Position numbers and translations under genes: made by a program. Source: Luteibacter yeojuensis (lineage in GTDB: Bacteria; Pseudomonadota; Gammaproteobacteria; Xanthomonadales; Rhodanobacteraceae). From it: 64,000 nt of DNA. Location of the stretch: positions 992,001-1,056,000 of the forward strand of contig NZ_JAAQTL010000001.1 in the NCBI RefSeq assembly GCF_011742875.1. Reading direction: 5' to 3'. This document shows, piece after piece, positions 16,159-27,128 of the stretch (position 1 is its first letter; every line of letters starts with the position of its first letter). The notes below the pieces were generated by a model that ran no database searches, was not told the origin of the DNA, and saw only the letters and a list, made by a program, of their open reading frames with translations.

Positions 16159-19100
16159 TCACCAGCGCATGCGGAAGCCGACGGTGCCATTCAACGCGTG
16201 GCTGTCGCCGAAGTGGTCGAGCCCCGTGCTCGCCTGCACCTCGCCGTACACCGAGTAACGTCCACCCGCCCAGTCCAGCGTGCCACCCAGGCCGAAGCCT
16301 CCCCATGTGCCTTCGTTGCGCGTGCTGAAGTCGGTTCCGGCGACAGCCACGCGTGCCGCGTCCCTGGTGGTCCGGTACACGTTGGCGATCGCATAGACAT
16401 GCGATGCCATCGGGCCCGACGCGCCCTGCCACGTGCGGTTGTAGTCGATCGCCAGGCCGCCGCGCGCCGTCAACGCCTTGCCCTCCTGCTGCGACACGCG
16501 TGCACCGAAGGCGTCGTTGAAACTGTCGAACTGCGCGCTGCCGTAGCTCAACTGGGCCTGCGGAATCGCCCACAGGTGGTCGCCCAGGCCGACGCGCTGG
16601 CCTACTTCGATGCCCGCGGTATAGCCGTAACCCTTGTTGCCGTCCTTGAGCGACTGGCCCAGCGTGTTCGAACGCAGGTCGGTATCGAAGCGCATCCCAT
16701 GCACCTGGCCGTCCACGTAGAAGCCGTGGTCGCCGTACCAGGTCAGCGAGGCCCCGATGCCGTAGTCGTCGGTGCTGATGCGCCCCGTGCCATAAACCGA
16801 ACGCACGTCGGCATGGTTGCGCCCGACCTCGAGGGTCGCGCCGGCGACGAGCTTGCCCGCTTCGCTCTCGCTCAGCGTGGTGTCGATGCCGGCTTCGGCC
16901 TTCCAGGTGGAGACATCGTAGTTCGTGCCGCTGGTGGAGGTTTCCGGCTTCAGCGTGCGGTCGCCGCCCTGCACACGCATCCAAAGGCCTTCGCCGGGTT
17001 TCATGTCGCCGAGGTCCTGGCCGCCGGACCACTGCCGGTGACCGGTGCGCTCGGCCAGCGTGTCCACCTTGTTGAGCTGCTGCAGCACGCCGGCATAGGC
17101 CTCGTACAGCGGCACGCCCGGCTGGTACAGCGGCTGCGCCGGACCGCCCGGATCGCCGGCGGCCGTGGTAAGCGCCGAGCGCAGGTACCAGTCGCCGTCG
17201 GGGTTGGCATCGGTGCCCTTGTACAGGCGGTATGCATACGCACCGGCCACCACGGCCTGCTCGCCCTGGAACACGTAATCGCCCTTCAGCGCGAACGTAC
17301 CGTTGGACTGCCCCTGCACATCGATCAGCTTGATGCCGTTCGCGGTCTGCGCGCCCAGGCCGCCTTCGTTGGTGACTTGCACCGTGGTGTTGCCCGACGT
17401 GTTACCGGCGACCACCAGTGTGTCGGTGGCCGAGTCGTCGCCACCGAGGGCCGCGTCGAAATTCAGCGTACCGCCCTGGCCGACGTAATCGCCTGCGACG
17501 GCCAGCGTCGTACCCGGTGCGTTGCCGAGGTTCACGGTGCCCGCGTTGGTCATCGCGCCCACGTGCTGCGAGAAACCGTTCAGCTCCAGCGTGCCGCCGC
17601 CCTGCACCGTCAGCGCGGAAGCCGCATTGACGGCATCGGTCGCGGCAGTGATCAGCGTACCTGCCGCCACCGTGGTGCCGCCGGCATAGGTCGACGTACC
17701 GTCCAGGACCAGCGCGCCGGCGCCGGCCTTGGTGAGGCTGCCACTACCTTCGATACCCTTGGCGATCGTGAACGTGGTGCCGTCGTCGGTGTCGATGGTG
17801 GCATCGCCGCCCAGACCCACCGTGCGGTTGGTGAGGAAACTGCCCGTGGTATGCAGCGTACCGTCGTCGATCAGGAGACTGCCGACGGACAGGCCGAGGT
17901 TCGCATCGTTCGCCACCTGCAGCGTACCTGCATGCACGGTGGTACCGCCGCCGTACGTGTTGGATCCGCCGAGCACCAGCGTGCCGAGATCGTCCTTCAC
18001 CAGCATGCCGCCGCTGAGGGGGGCATCGATGGTAGCCGTCATGGCCGCGCCTGCCGCCGTACCGTCGCCCACGCGGATCGTGGAGGCGCCACCCGCCAGG
18101 GCGATGGTGTCGCCCGTCACGTGGTAGCCATCGGCGAGGAACTGGATGCCGGATGCGGTGACCTGTCCGTTCGCGTCATCCACCGTCACGGTGCCGGCCG
18201 TTCCGCCGAACACGGCGAACGTACCGTTGGAGTACGGCGCGTTCAGCGAACCGGTGGCATCGGTCCAATAGTCATTGTCGGCAAGCCGCCAGTCGCCGGT
18301 GCCACCCGCGATCGCGCCATCGTTGGCGTGGCCCGGGCCATCCCAGAAGCTGAGCGTCAGGCCGTCCGTGTTCACAAGGTTCACCTGGTTGGCGAGCGAG
18401 GTCTGCACGTAGAGGTTCGTGGTCGGCGACGTGCCGACGTCGAGTCCGTTGTCGGTCAACGCACCGTCGTAGCTGAAGAGCCGGTACACGCCCGCACCGA
18501 ACGCGCCGCCCGGCGCGCTCGTGACGTCGAGCGTGCCGTCCAGTGTCAGGTTGCCATGCACCACGGTGAGATCGTTGAGGGGGCCGCCCACCGTGCCGGC
18601 CTGACCCAGTTCGTAGTCGACCATCGCGTTCGGGGCGAGGGTGAGGTTGCCATTGATCGTCAGCGTGCCCACCGATGCGCCTGGGCTCAGCGTGCCGCCG
18701 TCGGCCACTGTCACATCGCCACCGACGATGCCCGTGCCGCCCAGCGTGCCGCCATTCATGACGCTGGTGGCGCCCGTGGCAGCCGACTGGTCGCCGCCGA
18801 TCAGTAGCGTACCGCCCTGCACCGTCGTCGTACCGCTATAGCTGTTGCTCCCAGTGAGCACGGTGCTGCCACTGCCCGACTGCGTGACGCCGCCGGTACC
18901 GGATATCGCGCCGCCGAAGGTATAGGCGTCCGAACGGTCGAAAGCCAGCGTGCCGTTGTCGACGACGTTGCCGGCGATCGATCCGGTTGCGCCGCCCTCG
19001 CCGAGTTGCAACGTGCCACCCGAGATAGTGGTACCGCCCGTATAGGTATTGTCGCCGGCGAGCACCAGCGTGCCGAGGTCCGACTTGGTCAGGCCATTGA

Positions 19101-22100
19101 TGCCGGTGAGCGTGGAGGCGATGGTCGCCGTCATGTCCGCGCCCGCGGTAGTGCCATCGCCGACACGGATGATCGGCGAGCCGGCGAGGTTGATGTCGTC
19201 GCCTTCCACGCGATAGCCGTCGGTGGCGAACTGCATGCCGGACGCATTGATGGCGCCCTGGCTGTCGTCGACAGTGACCGTGCCGGCGTTCGCGGCGAAG
19301 ATGGCGAAGTTGTTGTCCGTGAAGGGGGCATTGACGCTGCCGTCCGCCAGGGTCCAGTTGTCGTTCCCGCTGTTGGCCTGCCACACACCGTCGCCACCCA
19401 GGATCTGACCGTCGCCGCGACCGCCATTGCCGTCCCAGAAGTTCACCGGCAAACCAGCAGTGTTCACCAGGTTCACCTGTTGCGCGATGGAGGTTTGCAG
19501 GAAGTAATCCGGCGAGGGCACCGAACCGACGTCGAGTCCATTGTTCGTCAGCGCGCCGGCGTAACCGACGATACGGTAGATGCCCGGGTCGAACGTGCCG
19601 CCCGAGGACACGTCGACATTGAGCGTGCCGTCGAGCGTGAGATCGCCATCGACCTGGACGAGATCGTTCAACGGACCACCGACGACGTTGGCCTGGCCGA
19701 GGTTGACGTTGAGGTTGGAGGTGTCGCTCATCGCCAGGCTGCCCTTGATCGTCAGCGTGCCGGGCGCACTGCCCACGTCGCCGGGGGCCAGCGTCGCGCC
19801 GTCCGCAAGCGACACGTCACCGCCGATCGTGCCCTTACCGCCCAACGTGCCACCGTTGTCCACGGAGGTGATACCCGTGGCTGAGCTCTGGTCGCCATTG
19901 ACGATCAGGCTGCCCGCACGCACTGCGGTGGTTCCCGAATAGGTGTTGTCGGCGCTCAGCACCGTGGTGCCCGTGCCCTGCTGCTCCAGTACGCCGGTAC
20001 CAAGAATGAAGCCGCTCATGGCCAGCGTGTTCGAGCGATCGAAGACCAACGTGCCGTCGTTTTCCACTTCGCCCTGGATGGAACCGGTGGTGCCGCCGTT
20101 GCCGAGCTGCAAGACGCCGGCACCGATAGTGGTACCGCCGGTGTACGCATTGTCCGCGGCGAGCACCAGCGCGCCACCGTCGATCTTGGTCAATGAACCC
20201 GCGCCGCCGATGCCACTGGTCAACGTGAGATCGTTCACCGTATCGAACGTGCCGCCGCCACCGCCCAGCGTCACACCGCGGGCCGACGTGATCGTGCCGC
20301 TATTGCGCAACGTACCGCCATTCAACACCACCGCGCCGGCCGCATTGCCGAGGTTGGCATCGCTGGTGATGTTGATGCCGCCGTCATTGATGATGGTGCC
20401 ACCGGCATAGGTGTTGGTACCCGACAGGTACAGCAGGCCCGCGCCGGTCTTGGTGAGCGAACCGGCGCCGCCGATGGCGCCGCTGGCGATCATGGGACGG
20501 GTCGCTTCGATCGTGGCGCCACCCTGGTTGATGGTGATGGCGCGTCCCGTGACGAAATTGTTGACGGTCCTCAGCGTACCGCCGTCGAAGCTGAGCCCCG
20601 CAGCGAGATTGCCGAGGGCGTTGTTGTTCAAGGCCTGGAGCACACCGCCGTTGATCGCGGTGCCGCCGGTATAGGTGTTGTTGCCCGTGAGCACCAGCGT
20701 GCCGCGATCCTCCTTGACCAGGCTGCCGCCGCCGGCCAGCTCCGAGCCGATGGTCGCCGACATGGCCGCGCCCGCGGCCGTGCCGTCGCCCACACGGATC
20801 ACGTCCTGTCCGGCGGCGAGGGTGAGCGCATCGCCCGTGACGGTATAGCCATTCACGGCGAACTGCATGCCGGAACTGTCGACCGCACCCAGCGTGTCGT
20901 CCACCGTCACCGTGCCCGGCGTGCCCATGAAGATGGCGAACTGGCCGTCGGCGTACGGCGCGTTGTACTGGCCGGTCTGGTCGGTCCAGTTGTCGTTGCC
21001 GCTGTTGTTCTGCCAGACGCCGGTGCCGCCGTCGACGGTGCTGTTGCCGTGGCCGCTCGGCCCATCCCAGAAATTCAGCGCGAGGCCGTCGCTGTTGAGC
21101 AGGTTCACCTGGTGCGCCACGGAGGTCTGCACCTGGTAGGTGCCCGACGGTGTGCTGCCGAGAGTGAGACCCTGGTCGTCGAGCGCACCGTCGTAGCTGA
21201 CGATGCGATACAGACCGGGCCCAAAGCTGCCGCCCGGCGTGGCGGACACGTTGAGCGTGCCGTCCAGCAAAAGATCGCCGTGCACGACGGTGAGGTCGTT
21301 GAGGGGGCCGCCCACCACGTCGGGCTGGCCGAACTGGTAATTCATCGTCGCGCCGGCATCCAGCGCGAGACTGCCGTTGACGGTGAGCGTGCCCGCTGCG
21401 CCGGCGTCGCCAGGGTTGAACGTGCCACCGTTCGCCAAGGTCACGTCGCCGCCGAGGGTGCCCGCGCCGCCGAGGGTGCCGCCATTCTGCACCGTCGTCG
21501 CGCCGGTCGCGGCGGACTGGTCGCCGTCGATCAGCAAGGTGCCAGCCTGCACCGCCGTCGCGCCCTTGTAGCTGTTGGCGCCCGTGAGCACCGTCGTGCC
21601 GGTGCCGGACTGCGTGACGCCGCCCGTGCCGGAGACCAGACCGCCGAATGTGTAGACATCCGAACGGTCGAACGCCAGCGTGCCATTGTCCGCCACGTCG
21701 CCCACGATGGAACCGTTGGCGCCACCATTACCCAGCTGCAGCGTACCCGCGTCGATCCTGGTACCGCCGGTATACGTATTGGTGGCGGTCAGCACCGTCG
21801 TGCCGGTGCCGGATTGCGCCACATCGCCCGCGCCGGAAATACTGCCGTCCAGCGTCATCGTGTCGGAGCGGTTGAAGCCGAGCGTACCGGCGGTATCGAC
21901 GATGATGATCGGGCTCGCGATGGAACCCGTCGTCCCGCCGTCGCCCAACTGCAGCAGGCCCTCGTTCACCACCGTGTTGCCGGTATACGTGTTGGTGCCG
22001 GTGAGCAGCCAGGTACCCGTGCCGTTCTTGCCCAGCGTGGTGATACCCCCCGAGTCGATGATGGTGCCGCCCATCGTGTTGTTGCCGGTGTTCGTGCCGC

Positions 22101-25100
22101 CCAGGCCCAGCGTACGATTGCCGTTCCCGGCATAGGCCGCCGAACCGGTATTGCTGAAGTCGATCGCTCCCGTGCCGGAGGATTCGATCACGCTGCTTCC
22201 AAGCGACAGCGTGAACAGGCGGTCGGTGGTATCGCCGGCGCCGGTGTAGCGCAGCGTGGCGCCGTTGCCGATCACGAGGTTGCTGGCGGCACCGGACGAA
22301 GCACCGAGACTGCTCGCCTGGCCACCGTTATTGAGGTGATCCACGCCGAGCACGCCGCCCGAGATCGTCGTGACGCCGGTGTAAGTGCTGCCGGCATTGC
22401 GCAGGATCCACGTTCCGGTGCCGGTCTTGCTGACGGCGGTCTTGCCGGTGCCGTTGTCGTCGATCCGCAGCGCGAGGCTGTTGTCGTCGGTGCTGGTGCC
22501 GGTGAGCGTGACGGTCTGCGCCGAGTTGGTCCCACCGCCGAGCGCGATCGCCCCGGTATTGGTGAACTGCACCGCTCCCGTACCGGAGGCATCCAGTGCG
22601 CTGGCACCCGCGCCCAGCGTGAACAGGCGATCGGTGCTGCTGCCGGCACCGACGTATTGCAGCGTGCCGCCGGCGAGCACCAGGTTGTCGGCGGCATTGC
22701 CCGAGGAACCGATGGAGCTGGCCGTGCCGCCATCGGCGAGGACATCCACCTGGAGCGTTCCGCCATTGACGGTCGTGGTGCCGGTATACGTGCTTGCGGC
22801 ATTCGACAGGTGCTCGATGGCGGCGCCGTTCTTGACGAGGTTGCCGGCACCGACGATCGTGCCGGCGTACGTGCCGCTGGCCGCGTTGCTGCCCGTGGTG
22901 ACCGTGAGCGTGGTCGTGTCGAGGGCGCCCAGATCCACGATGCCGCCGCTCGCACCGCCGGACAGATAGCTGACCGTGGTGTCGAAATCGTCGAGATTCA
23001 GCCGCAGTCCCGCGGTATTGTTGTCCAGCAGCATGTAGCCGGAACCGAAAGCATTGGTCGTTCCCGCGACCAGGGTGCCCCCGCGGACGTAGGTGCCGTT
23101 CGTATTGGCGTTGCCGCCGCTCAGGACCAGCGTGCCCGCGCCGGACTTCTGCAACTGCTGCGAACCCACGATCGGCCCGCCGATACCCAGCGTGGTGGCG
23201 GCATTGCTGACATTGATGCCGGCGATGCCGGTGAGCTGGATGCCGCGGTCGATATCGACGCTCGTGCCCGTATACGTCAACGTGCCGGCGATCGAGAGAT
23301 TGGACGGCAGGTTGCTGGAGGCGCCGACACCGCTGGCCTGGCCGCCATTCGCGAGGCAGTCCGTGATGAGGTTGCCGCCCGAGATCGTGGTCGGACCCGT
23401 ATAGCTGTTGCCACAGCCGTTCATAGCCTGCGTGCGGCCGCTGCCGATCACCAGGCCACCCGCGCCGCTGATGCTACCCGTGAACGTTCCGTTGCCGTTG
23501 ATCGTCAGCTGGCTACCGGAGCCCAGCGTCACGTTGCCCGCGCCGTTCAACCCTCCGATGCCAAGCTGGAAGGTCGCGGCGTCCAGCGTGCCGCCGGCAT
23601 TGACGGTCATCGGGCCGGTGCCGAAGGCCTGGTTGGAACCCGCCCGCAGGATGCCGGCCGTGACGGTGCTGCCACCGGTGTAATTGTTCGCGCCGCTGAG
23701 CACCAGCGTGCCTGCGCCATCCTTGTACAGATTGCCCACGCCGGTCACCGTACCGCTGTCGGTCAGCGTGGTACCCGCATTGTCGACGTCGACATGACCG
23801 ATACCGCCCGCAAGCGTGAAGCCGCGATCGGTCGTCGTATCGGCGCCGGTGTACTCCAGGCCGCCACCGGTTTGCAGGATCAGGCTGGAAGGCGCGCTGC
23901 TGCCTGCGCCGATACCGCTGGGCTGGCCCCCATTGGACAGCGCGCCGGTGGATAGCAGGCCATTGATGACCGTGACCGGTCCAACGAAATCGTTGCCGGC
24001 ATTGGATAACGTCAGCGTGCCGGTGCCGGTCTTGGTGAAGCCGGCATCGTCGGGGCTGGTGACCACGCCGCCGAAGGTCAGGTTGGTGGTGCCATCCACC
24101 TGGATCGTCCGCGACGGGCCGCCGTTCACCAGGGTGAAGCCACGGTCCGTGCTGGCCGTGGCGCCGGTATAGCGCAGTGTGCCGTTCTCGAGCACCAGGT
24201 TGGACGACGCGTTGCTCGATGCACCGATTGCGCTGGCCGCGCCGCCATTGGCGACGGAATTGAACGTCAGCGTGCTGCCGCTCACCGTGGTCGCACCGGT
24301 ATAGGTATTGGCGCCGTTGAGCGCCACGGCACCCGTCCCCTGCCCGCCTACGGCGAAGCTGGTGGCACCGCCGTTGTCCACCACGGTCGAGTTGACGACG
24401 AGGGTGCCGGTACTGTTCTGCAGCACGCCGAGCGGGCTGCCGCCTGCACCGCCGGTCAAGGAGCCCCCGGTGATCGTACGCGTGCCGCCGGCGGCGGAAG
24501 GCGCCACGATGATGCTGCCGTCGACGCTCAACGTGTTGCCCGCGCCCACGGCCACGGTCGAGTTGGAGGACGTGGTGTATTTCAGGCCGCCCAGCGCGAC
24601 ACTGCCGTTCACCGTGCCGAAGTATGGTGTGTTGGCATTGCCGCCCTCGTCGCTGACGATATCGCCGTCCAGCCACTGGCCGGCATCGTCCTTGTTCTGG
24701 TAGGCGGTGAAGGCGGTCACGACACCGCCGGTCACCTGGGCATAGTCCGTGCCGTTTACCGTGGCCCAGCCGCCGAGCGCGCCGTCGGCATGCGTCGTGG
24801 TGATGGTGGTGCCGGCGTTGAAGCCGAAATCGAGGAGGCCGCCGCTGCGATTGATCGCGCCCAGCGAAATTCCCAGGCCGCCCGCGCCCGCGGTGGCACT
24901 GATGCGATTGTTGCCCGCCGTGACGTTGAGGCCATTGAATGCCTGCGTGTTGGCGCCCGTGGCACCCTTGATGGAAAGCGTGCCACCGTTCAGGTTGAGC
25001 GCGGAACTGCTGCTGACGATATTGCTCGCAGGCGCACCCGTGGCGGAGAAATCGAGTGCCAGCGTACCGCCGCCGATGGTGGTGGCGCCGGTGTAGGTAT

Positions 25101-27021
25101 TGGCACCCGAGAGCGTCTGCGTGCTTGCACCGAGCTTGGTGAGGCTGCCGGCGCCGCCGATGCTGCCGGCGTACGATGTGCTGCCCGTGGTGGCGCTGAG
25201 GGTGAGCGAGCCGGCCCCCAGGTCCACGTTGCCGCCGGTACCGGCCAGCGAAGGCACGAGGATGGACTGGTCGTTGATGTCGAGCGTGCCGCCGTTGACG
25301 ACGAGGCCCTTCGATGCACCAAACGCATTGGCACTGCCTGCCGTCAACGTACCGCCCTGCACGGTGGTGAGGCCGGCGTAGGTATTGTTGCCACCCAGCA
25401 CCCAGTTCCCGGAGCCCTTCGCCACCAGGTTGCCGGTACCGCTGATGGCGCCCGCATAGTTATTGGTGCCGGCATACGTGCCGTCCAGCGTGAGCGTGGC
25501 GCCTGGGTTCATGACGGCCTCGCCGGTGAACGACAGACCGCCCGAGCCGTCGTTGGCGAGGGTACTGGCACCGGTAATGCTGTAGATGCGGTTGGTGGAC
25601 GTCGTGCCGCCCGTGTAGCGCAGCGTGCCGTTCTGCAGGACGATGTTGCCGCCCGTGCCGACACCGAGGGAGCTGGCCGTGCCGCCATCGGCGAGCACGG
25701 GTGCGTACACGGTGATATTGGTGATGTAGTTCGGACCGCTGTACGTGTTGGCGCCGCCGAGCGTGATGGCATGTCCGGCCGTGCCGGTATAGGTGACCGG
25801 GCGAGCCGAGGTGGGGGCGCTGATGACACCCGTCACTTCCATGTCGGCCGCGGCGGCAGAGAAGCTATGCCCGGATGCACTGCTGCCGCTCAGCAGGATG
25901 TCGCCACTCAGCCTCAGTGTGCCGCTGCCGTTGTTGACGAGGGCCGTGCCGCCGCTGGAGGTATTGCCGAAGGTGAATCCGCGATCGGAGGTGTCGCCGG
26001 TACCGCCATAGTTCAAGGTGCCGCCGAGCCCGCCGCCGGCATTCACCACCACGGTACCGTTGCTCACCGTGGTCGGCGCACCCAGCGAGCTGGTCTCGCC
26101 CAGGTTGCCGATGGACGTGAAGCCGTAGTTGCCGCCGCTGTAGAACAAGGTCTGGCCGGTGTAGTCGCTGGCTGCGTTACGCAGCGTGACGCCGCTGCTG
26201 GCTTCCAGGTTGCCGGTGCCCGTGAACCGTGCGTAGCCGACACCGGTGCCCGCGATGAAGCCGGCGGCCCCGCCGAGCGTGACGACGCGGCTGGTGGCCA
26301 GGGGCGCGGTAGCGGTGAGGCTCGTCTTGTTGGTGGTCGCGTCGCCGGTCAGGGTGACGCCGTTGGACGCATTGCCGAGGGCCGCGTCGCTGCCGACGTT
26401 CAAACCGCCGCCATTGACAACGATGCCGCCGCTGAAGGTGTTCGTTCCGCCCAGCGTCAGGATGCCGGGCGCCGCTTTCACGAGCCCGGCGTTACCGGCG
26501 ATGTTCGAGTTGATCGTGGCGGAACCGGAAATCGTGGGCGTGGTGCCGGCCAGGGTGAGCGTACCGCCGGTCAGCGTGTAATTGAGCGCGCTGAAGGTCA
26601 GGTTGTTGGCCGTGATGCCCCCCGACAGCGTGACCACGCCTCCGGTGCCGGCGAAGACGGCGTTGTCGAGGGCGGCATTGTTCCATGCCGTGAAGGGGCC
26701 GGCGACACCGTCGTTCGCGGCGTTCCAGAACGGCGACGAAGTGTCCCACGTGCCCGTCCCGCCGCTGCCGTTCGTGCCGCCATTGACGTCCCAGTAACGA
26801 TCGGCGGAAAGCGCCGGCGCGGCGTACAGCGCCGCCAGGCCCATGACTACGCCGAGACGGAGCGTCCATGCGCCTCGCGGCGTATCCGCAAGCGACGACC
26901 GCTCGTCCAGCATCGTGGCGGCGGCACGCCCACGCCCTTTGCCATGCTTACCGGTGAGTTCGGAAGCCACAACCCACGCGCCCAATGCCTTGGACCACAC
27001 GATGCGGAATACGCGGTTCAT
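16159..27021 (-). CDS. Giant type Va autotransporter with ESPR signal peptide and PATR repeats
   Basis: A 3620-residue protein. The start MNRVFRIVWSKALGAWVVAS is an extended signal peptide region; the hydrophobic core and cleavage site lie near residue 65-75 (APALSA-DR). GGGGAAA precedes the ATG. The passenger consists of dozens of autotransporter-associated strand repeats (variants of GTLVLSGANTYTGGT...GGTL) folding as a beta-helix. Three larger modules recur near residues 1990, 2530 and 2895 (each with FWDG, ...W..., VTVDD). Residues about 3340-3620 form the outer-membrane beta-barrel (GLWMRVQGGDR start, terminal FRMRW). Only two Cys are visible in the passenger, near residue 1200. Likely adhesin or aggregation factor. 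Confidence 0.95.
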   Translation of the reverse strand: MNRVFRIVWSKALGAWVVASELTGKHGKGRGRAAATMLDERSSLADTPRGAWTLRLGVVMGLAALYAAPALSADRYWDVNGGTNGSGGTGTWDTSSPFWNAANDGVAGPFTAWNNAALDNAVFAGTGGVVTLSGGITANNLTFSALNYTLTGGTLTLAGTTPTISGSATINSNIAGNAGLVKAAPGILTLGGTNTFSGGIVVNGGGLNVGSDAALGNASNGVTLTGDATTNKTSLTATAPLATSRVVTLGGAAGFIAGTGVGYARFTGTGNLEASSGVTLRNAASDYTGQTLFYSGGNYGFTSIGNLGETSSLGAPTTVSNGTVVVNAGGGLGGTLNYGGTGDTSDRGFTFGNTSSGGTALVNNGSGTLRLSGDILLSGSSASGHSFSAAAADMEVTGVISAPTSARPVTYTGTAGHAITLGGANTYSGPNYITNITVYAPVLADGGTASSLGVGTGGNIVLQNGTLRYTGGTTSTNRIYSITGASTLANDGSGGLSFTGEAVMNPGATLTLDGTYAGTNNYAGAISGTGNLVAKGSGNWVLGGNNTYAGLTTVQGGTLTAGSANAFGASKGLVVNGGTLDINDQSILVPSLAGTGGNVDLGAGSLTLSATTGSTSYAGSIGGAGSLTKLGASTQTLSGANTYTGATTIGGGTLALDFSATGAPASNIVSSSSALNLNGGTLSIKGATGANTQAFNGLNVTAGNNRISATAGAGGLGISLGAINRSGGLLDFGFNAGTTITTTHADGALGGWATVNGTDYAQVTGGVVTAFTAYQNKDDAGQWLDGDIVSDEGGNANTPYFGTVNGSVALGGLKYTTSSNSTVAVGAGNTLSVDGSIIVAPSAAGGTRTITGGSLTGGAGGSPLGVLQNSTGTLVVNSTVVDNGGATSFAVGGQGTGAVALNGANTYTGATTVSGSTLTFNSVANGGAASAIGASSNASSNLVLENGTLRYTGATASTDRGFTLVNGGPSRTIQVDGTTNLTFGGVVTSPDDAGFTKTGTGTLTLSNAGNDFVGPVTVINGLLSTGALSNGGQPSGIGAGSSAPSSLILQTGGGLEYTGADTTTDRGFTLAGGIGHVDVDNAGTTLTDSGTVTGVGNLYKDGAGTLVLSGANNYTGGSTVTAGILRAGSNQAFGTGPMTVNAGGTLDAATFQLGIGGLNGAGNVTLGSGSQLTINGNGTFTGSISGAGGLVIGSGRTQAMNGCGNSYTGPTTISGGNLITDCLANGGQASGVGASSNLPSNLSIAGTLTYTGTSVDIDRGIQLTGIAGINVSNAATTLGIGGPIVGSQQLQKSGAGTLVLSGGNANTNGTYVRGGTLVAGTTNAFGSGYMLLDNNTAGLRLNLDDFDTTVSYLSGGASGGIVDLGALDTTTLTVTTGSNAASGTYAGTIVGAGNLVKNGAAIEHLSNAASTYTGTTTVNGGTLQVDVLADGGTASSIGSSGNAADNLVLAGGTLQYVGAGSSTDRLFTLGAGASALDASGTGAVQFTNTGAIALGGGTNSAQTVTLTGTSTDDNSLALRIDDNGTGKTAVSKTGTGTWILRNAGSTYTGVTTISGGVLGVDHLNNGGQASSLGASSGAASNLVIGNGATLRYTGAGDTTDRLFTLSLGSSVIESSGTGAIDFSNTGSAAYAGNGNRTLGLGGTNTGNNTMGGTIIDSGGITTLGKNGTGTWLLTGTNTYTGNTVVNEGLLQLGDGGTTGSIASPIIIVDTAGTLGFNRSDTMTLDGSISGAGDVAQSGTGTTVLTATNTYTGGTRIDAGTLQLGNGGANGSIVGDVADNGTLAFDRSDVYTFGGLVSGTGGVTQSGTGTTVLTGANSYKGATAVQAGTLLIDGDQSAATGATTVQNGGTLGGAGTLGGDVTLANGGTFNPGDAGAAGTLTVNGSLALDAGATMNYQFGQPDVVGGPLNDLTVVHGDLLLDGTLNVSATPGGSFGPGLYRIVSYDGALDDQGLTLGSTPSGTYQVQTSVAHQVNLLNSDGLALNFWDGPSGHGNSTVDGGTGVWQNNSGNDNWTDQTGQYNAPYADGQFAIFMGTPGTVTVDDTLGAVDSSGMQFAVNGYTVTGDALTLAAGQDVIRVGDGTAAGAAMSATIGSELAGGGSLVKEDRGTLVLTGNNTYTGGTAINGGVLQALNNNALGNLAAGLSFDGGTLRTVNNFVTGRAITINQGGATIEATRPMIASGAIGGAGSLTKTGAGLLYLSGTNTYAGGTIINDGGINITSDANLGNAAGAVVLNGGTLRNSGTITSARGVTLGGGGGTFDTVNDLTLTSGIGGAGSLTKIDGGALVLAADNAYTGGTTIGAGVLQLGNGGTTGSIQGEVENDGTLVFDRSNTLAMSGFILGTGVLEQQGTGTTVLSADNTYSGTTAVRAGSLIVNGDQSSATGITSVDNGGTLGGKGTIGGDVSLADGATLAPGDVGSAPGTLTIKGSLAMSDTSNLNVNLGQANVVGGPLNDLVQVDGDLTLDGTLNVDVSSGGTFDPGIYRIVGYAGALTNNGLDVGSVPSPDYFLQTSIAQQVNLVNTAGLPVNFWDGNGGRGDGQILGGDGVWQANSGNDNWTLADGSVNAPFTDNNFAIFAANAGTVTVDDSQGAINASGMQFATDGYRVEGDDINLAGSPIIRVGDGTTAGADMTATIASTLTGINGLTKSDLGTLVLAGDNTYTGGTTISGGTLQLGEGGATGSIAGNVVDNGTLAFDRSDAYTFGGAISGTGGVTQSGSGSTVLTGSNSYSGTTTVQGGTLLIGGDQSAATGATSVMNGGTLGGTGIVGGDVTVADGGTLSPGASVGTLTINGNLTLAPNAMVDYELGQAGTVGGPLNDLTVVHGNLTLDGTLDVTSAPGGAFGAGVYRLFSYDGALTDNGLDVGTSPTTNLYVQTSLANQVNLVNTDGLTLSFWDGPGHANDGAIAGGTGDWRLADNDYWTDATGSLNAPYSNGTFAVFGGTAGTVTVDDANGQVTASGIQFLADGYHVTGDTIALAGGASTIRVGDGTAAGAAMTATIDAPLSGGMLVKDDLGTLVLGGSNTYGGGTTVHAGTLQVANDANLGLSVGSLLIDDGTLHTTGSFLTNRTVGLGGDATIDTDDGTTFTIAKGIEGSGSLTKAGAGALVLDGTSTYAGGTTVAAGTLITAATDAVNAASALTVQGGGTLELNGFSQHVGAMTNAGTVNLGNAPGTTLAVAGDYVGQGGTLNFDAALGGDDSATDTLVVAGNTSGNTTVQVTNEGGLGAQTANGIKLIDVQGQSNGTFALKGDYVFQGEQAVVAGAYAYRLYKGTDANPDGDWYLRSALTTAAGDPGGPAQPLYQPGVPLYEAYAGVLQQLNKVDTLAERTGHRQWSGGQDLGDMKPGEGLWMRVQGGDRTLKPETSTSGTNYDVSTWKAEAGIDTTLSESEAGKLVAGATLEVGRNHADVRSVYGTGRISTDDYGIGASLTWYGDHGFYVDGQVHGMRFDTDLRSNTLGQSLKDGNKGYGYTAGIEVGQRVGLGDHLWAIPQAQLSYGSAQFDSFNDAFGARVSQQEGKALTARGGLAIDYNRTWQGASGPMASHVYAIANVYRTTRDAARVAVAGTDFSTRNEGTWGGFGLGGTLDWAGGRYSVYGEVQASTGLDHFGDSHALNGTVGFRMRW

Positions 27022-27128
27022 CACTTTCCCCTGTCGGACACACGCGGATCCCGCGCACGACACCTGCGCGCGGGAGGAATGGATGGCAATGGGGGGAGCC
27101 GGCTAATGCCAGCGTGCGGGTACCGATG

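Noticed and set aside
17000..26900. CRISPR-like or tandem DNA repeats in the autotransporter
   Set aside because: The repeats are degenerate protein-level repeats within one open frame, with no constant repeat-spacer pattern.
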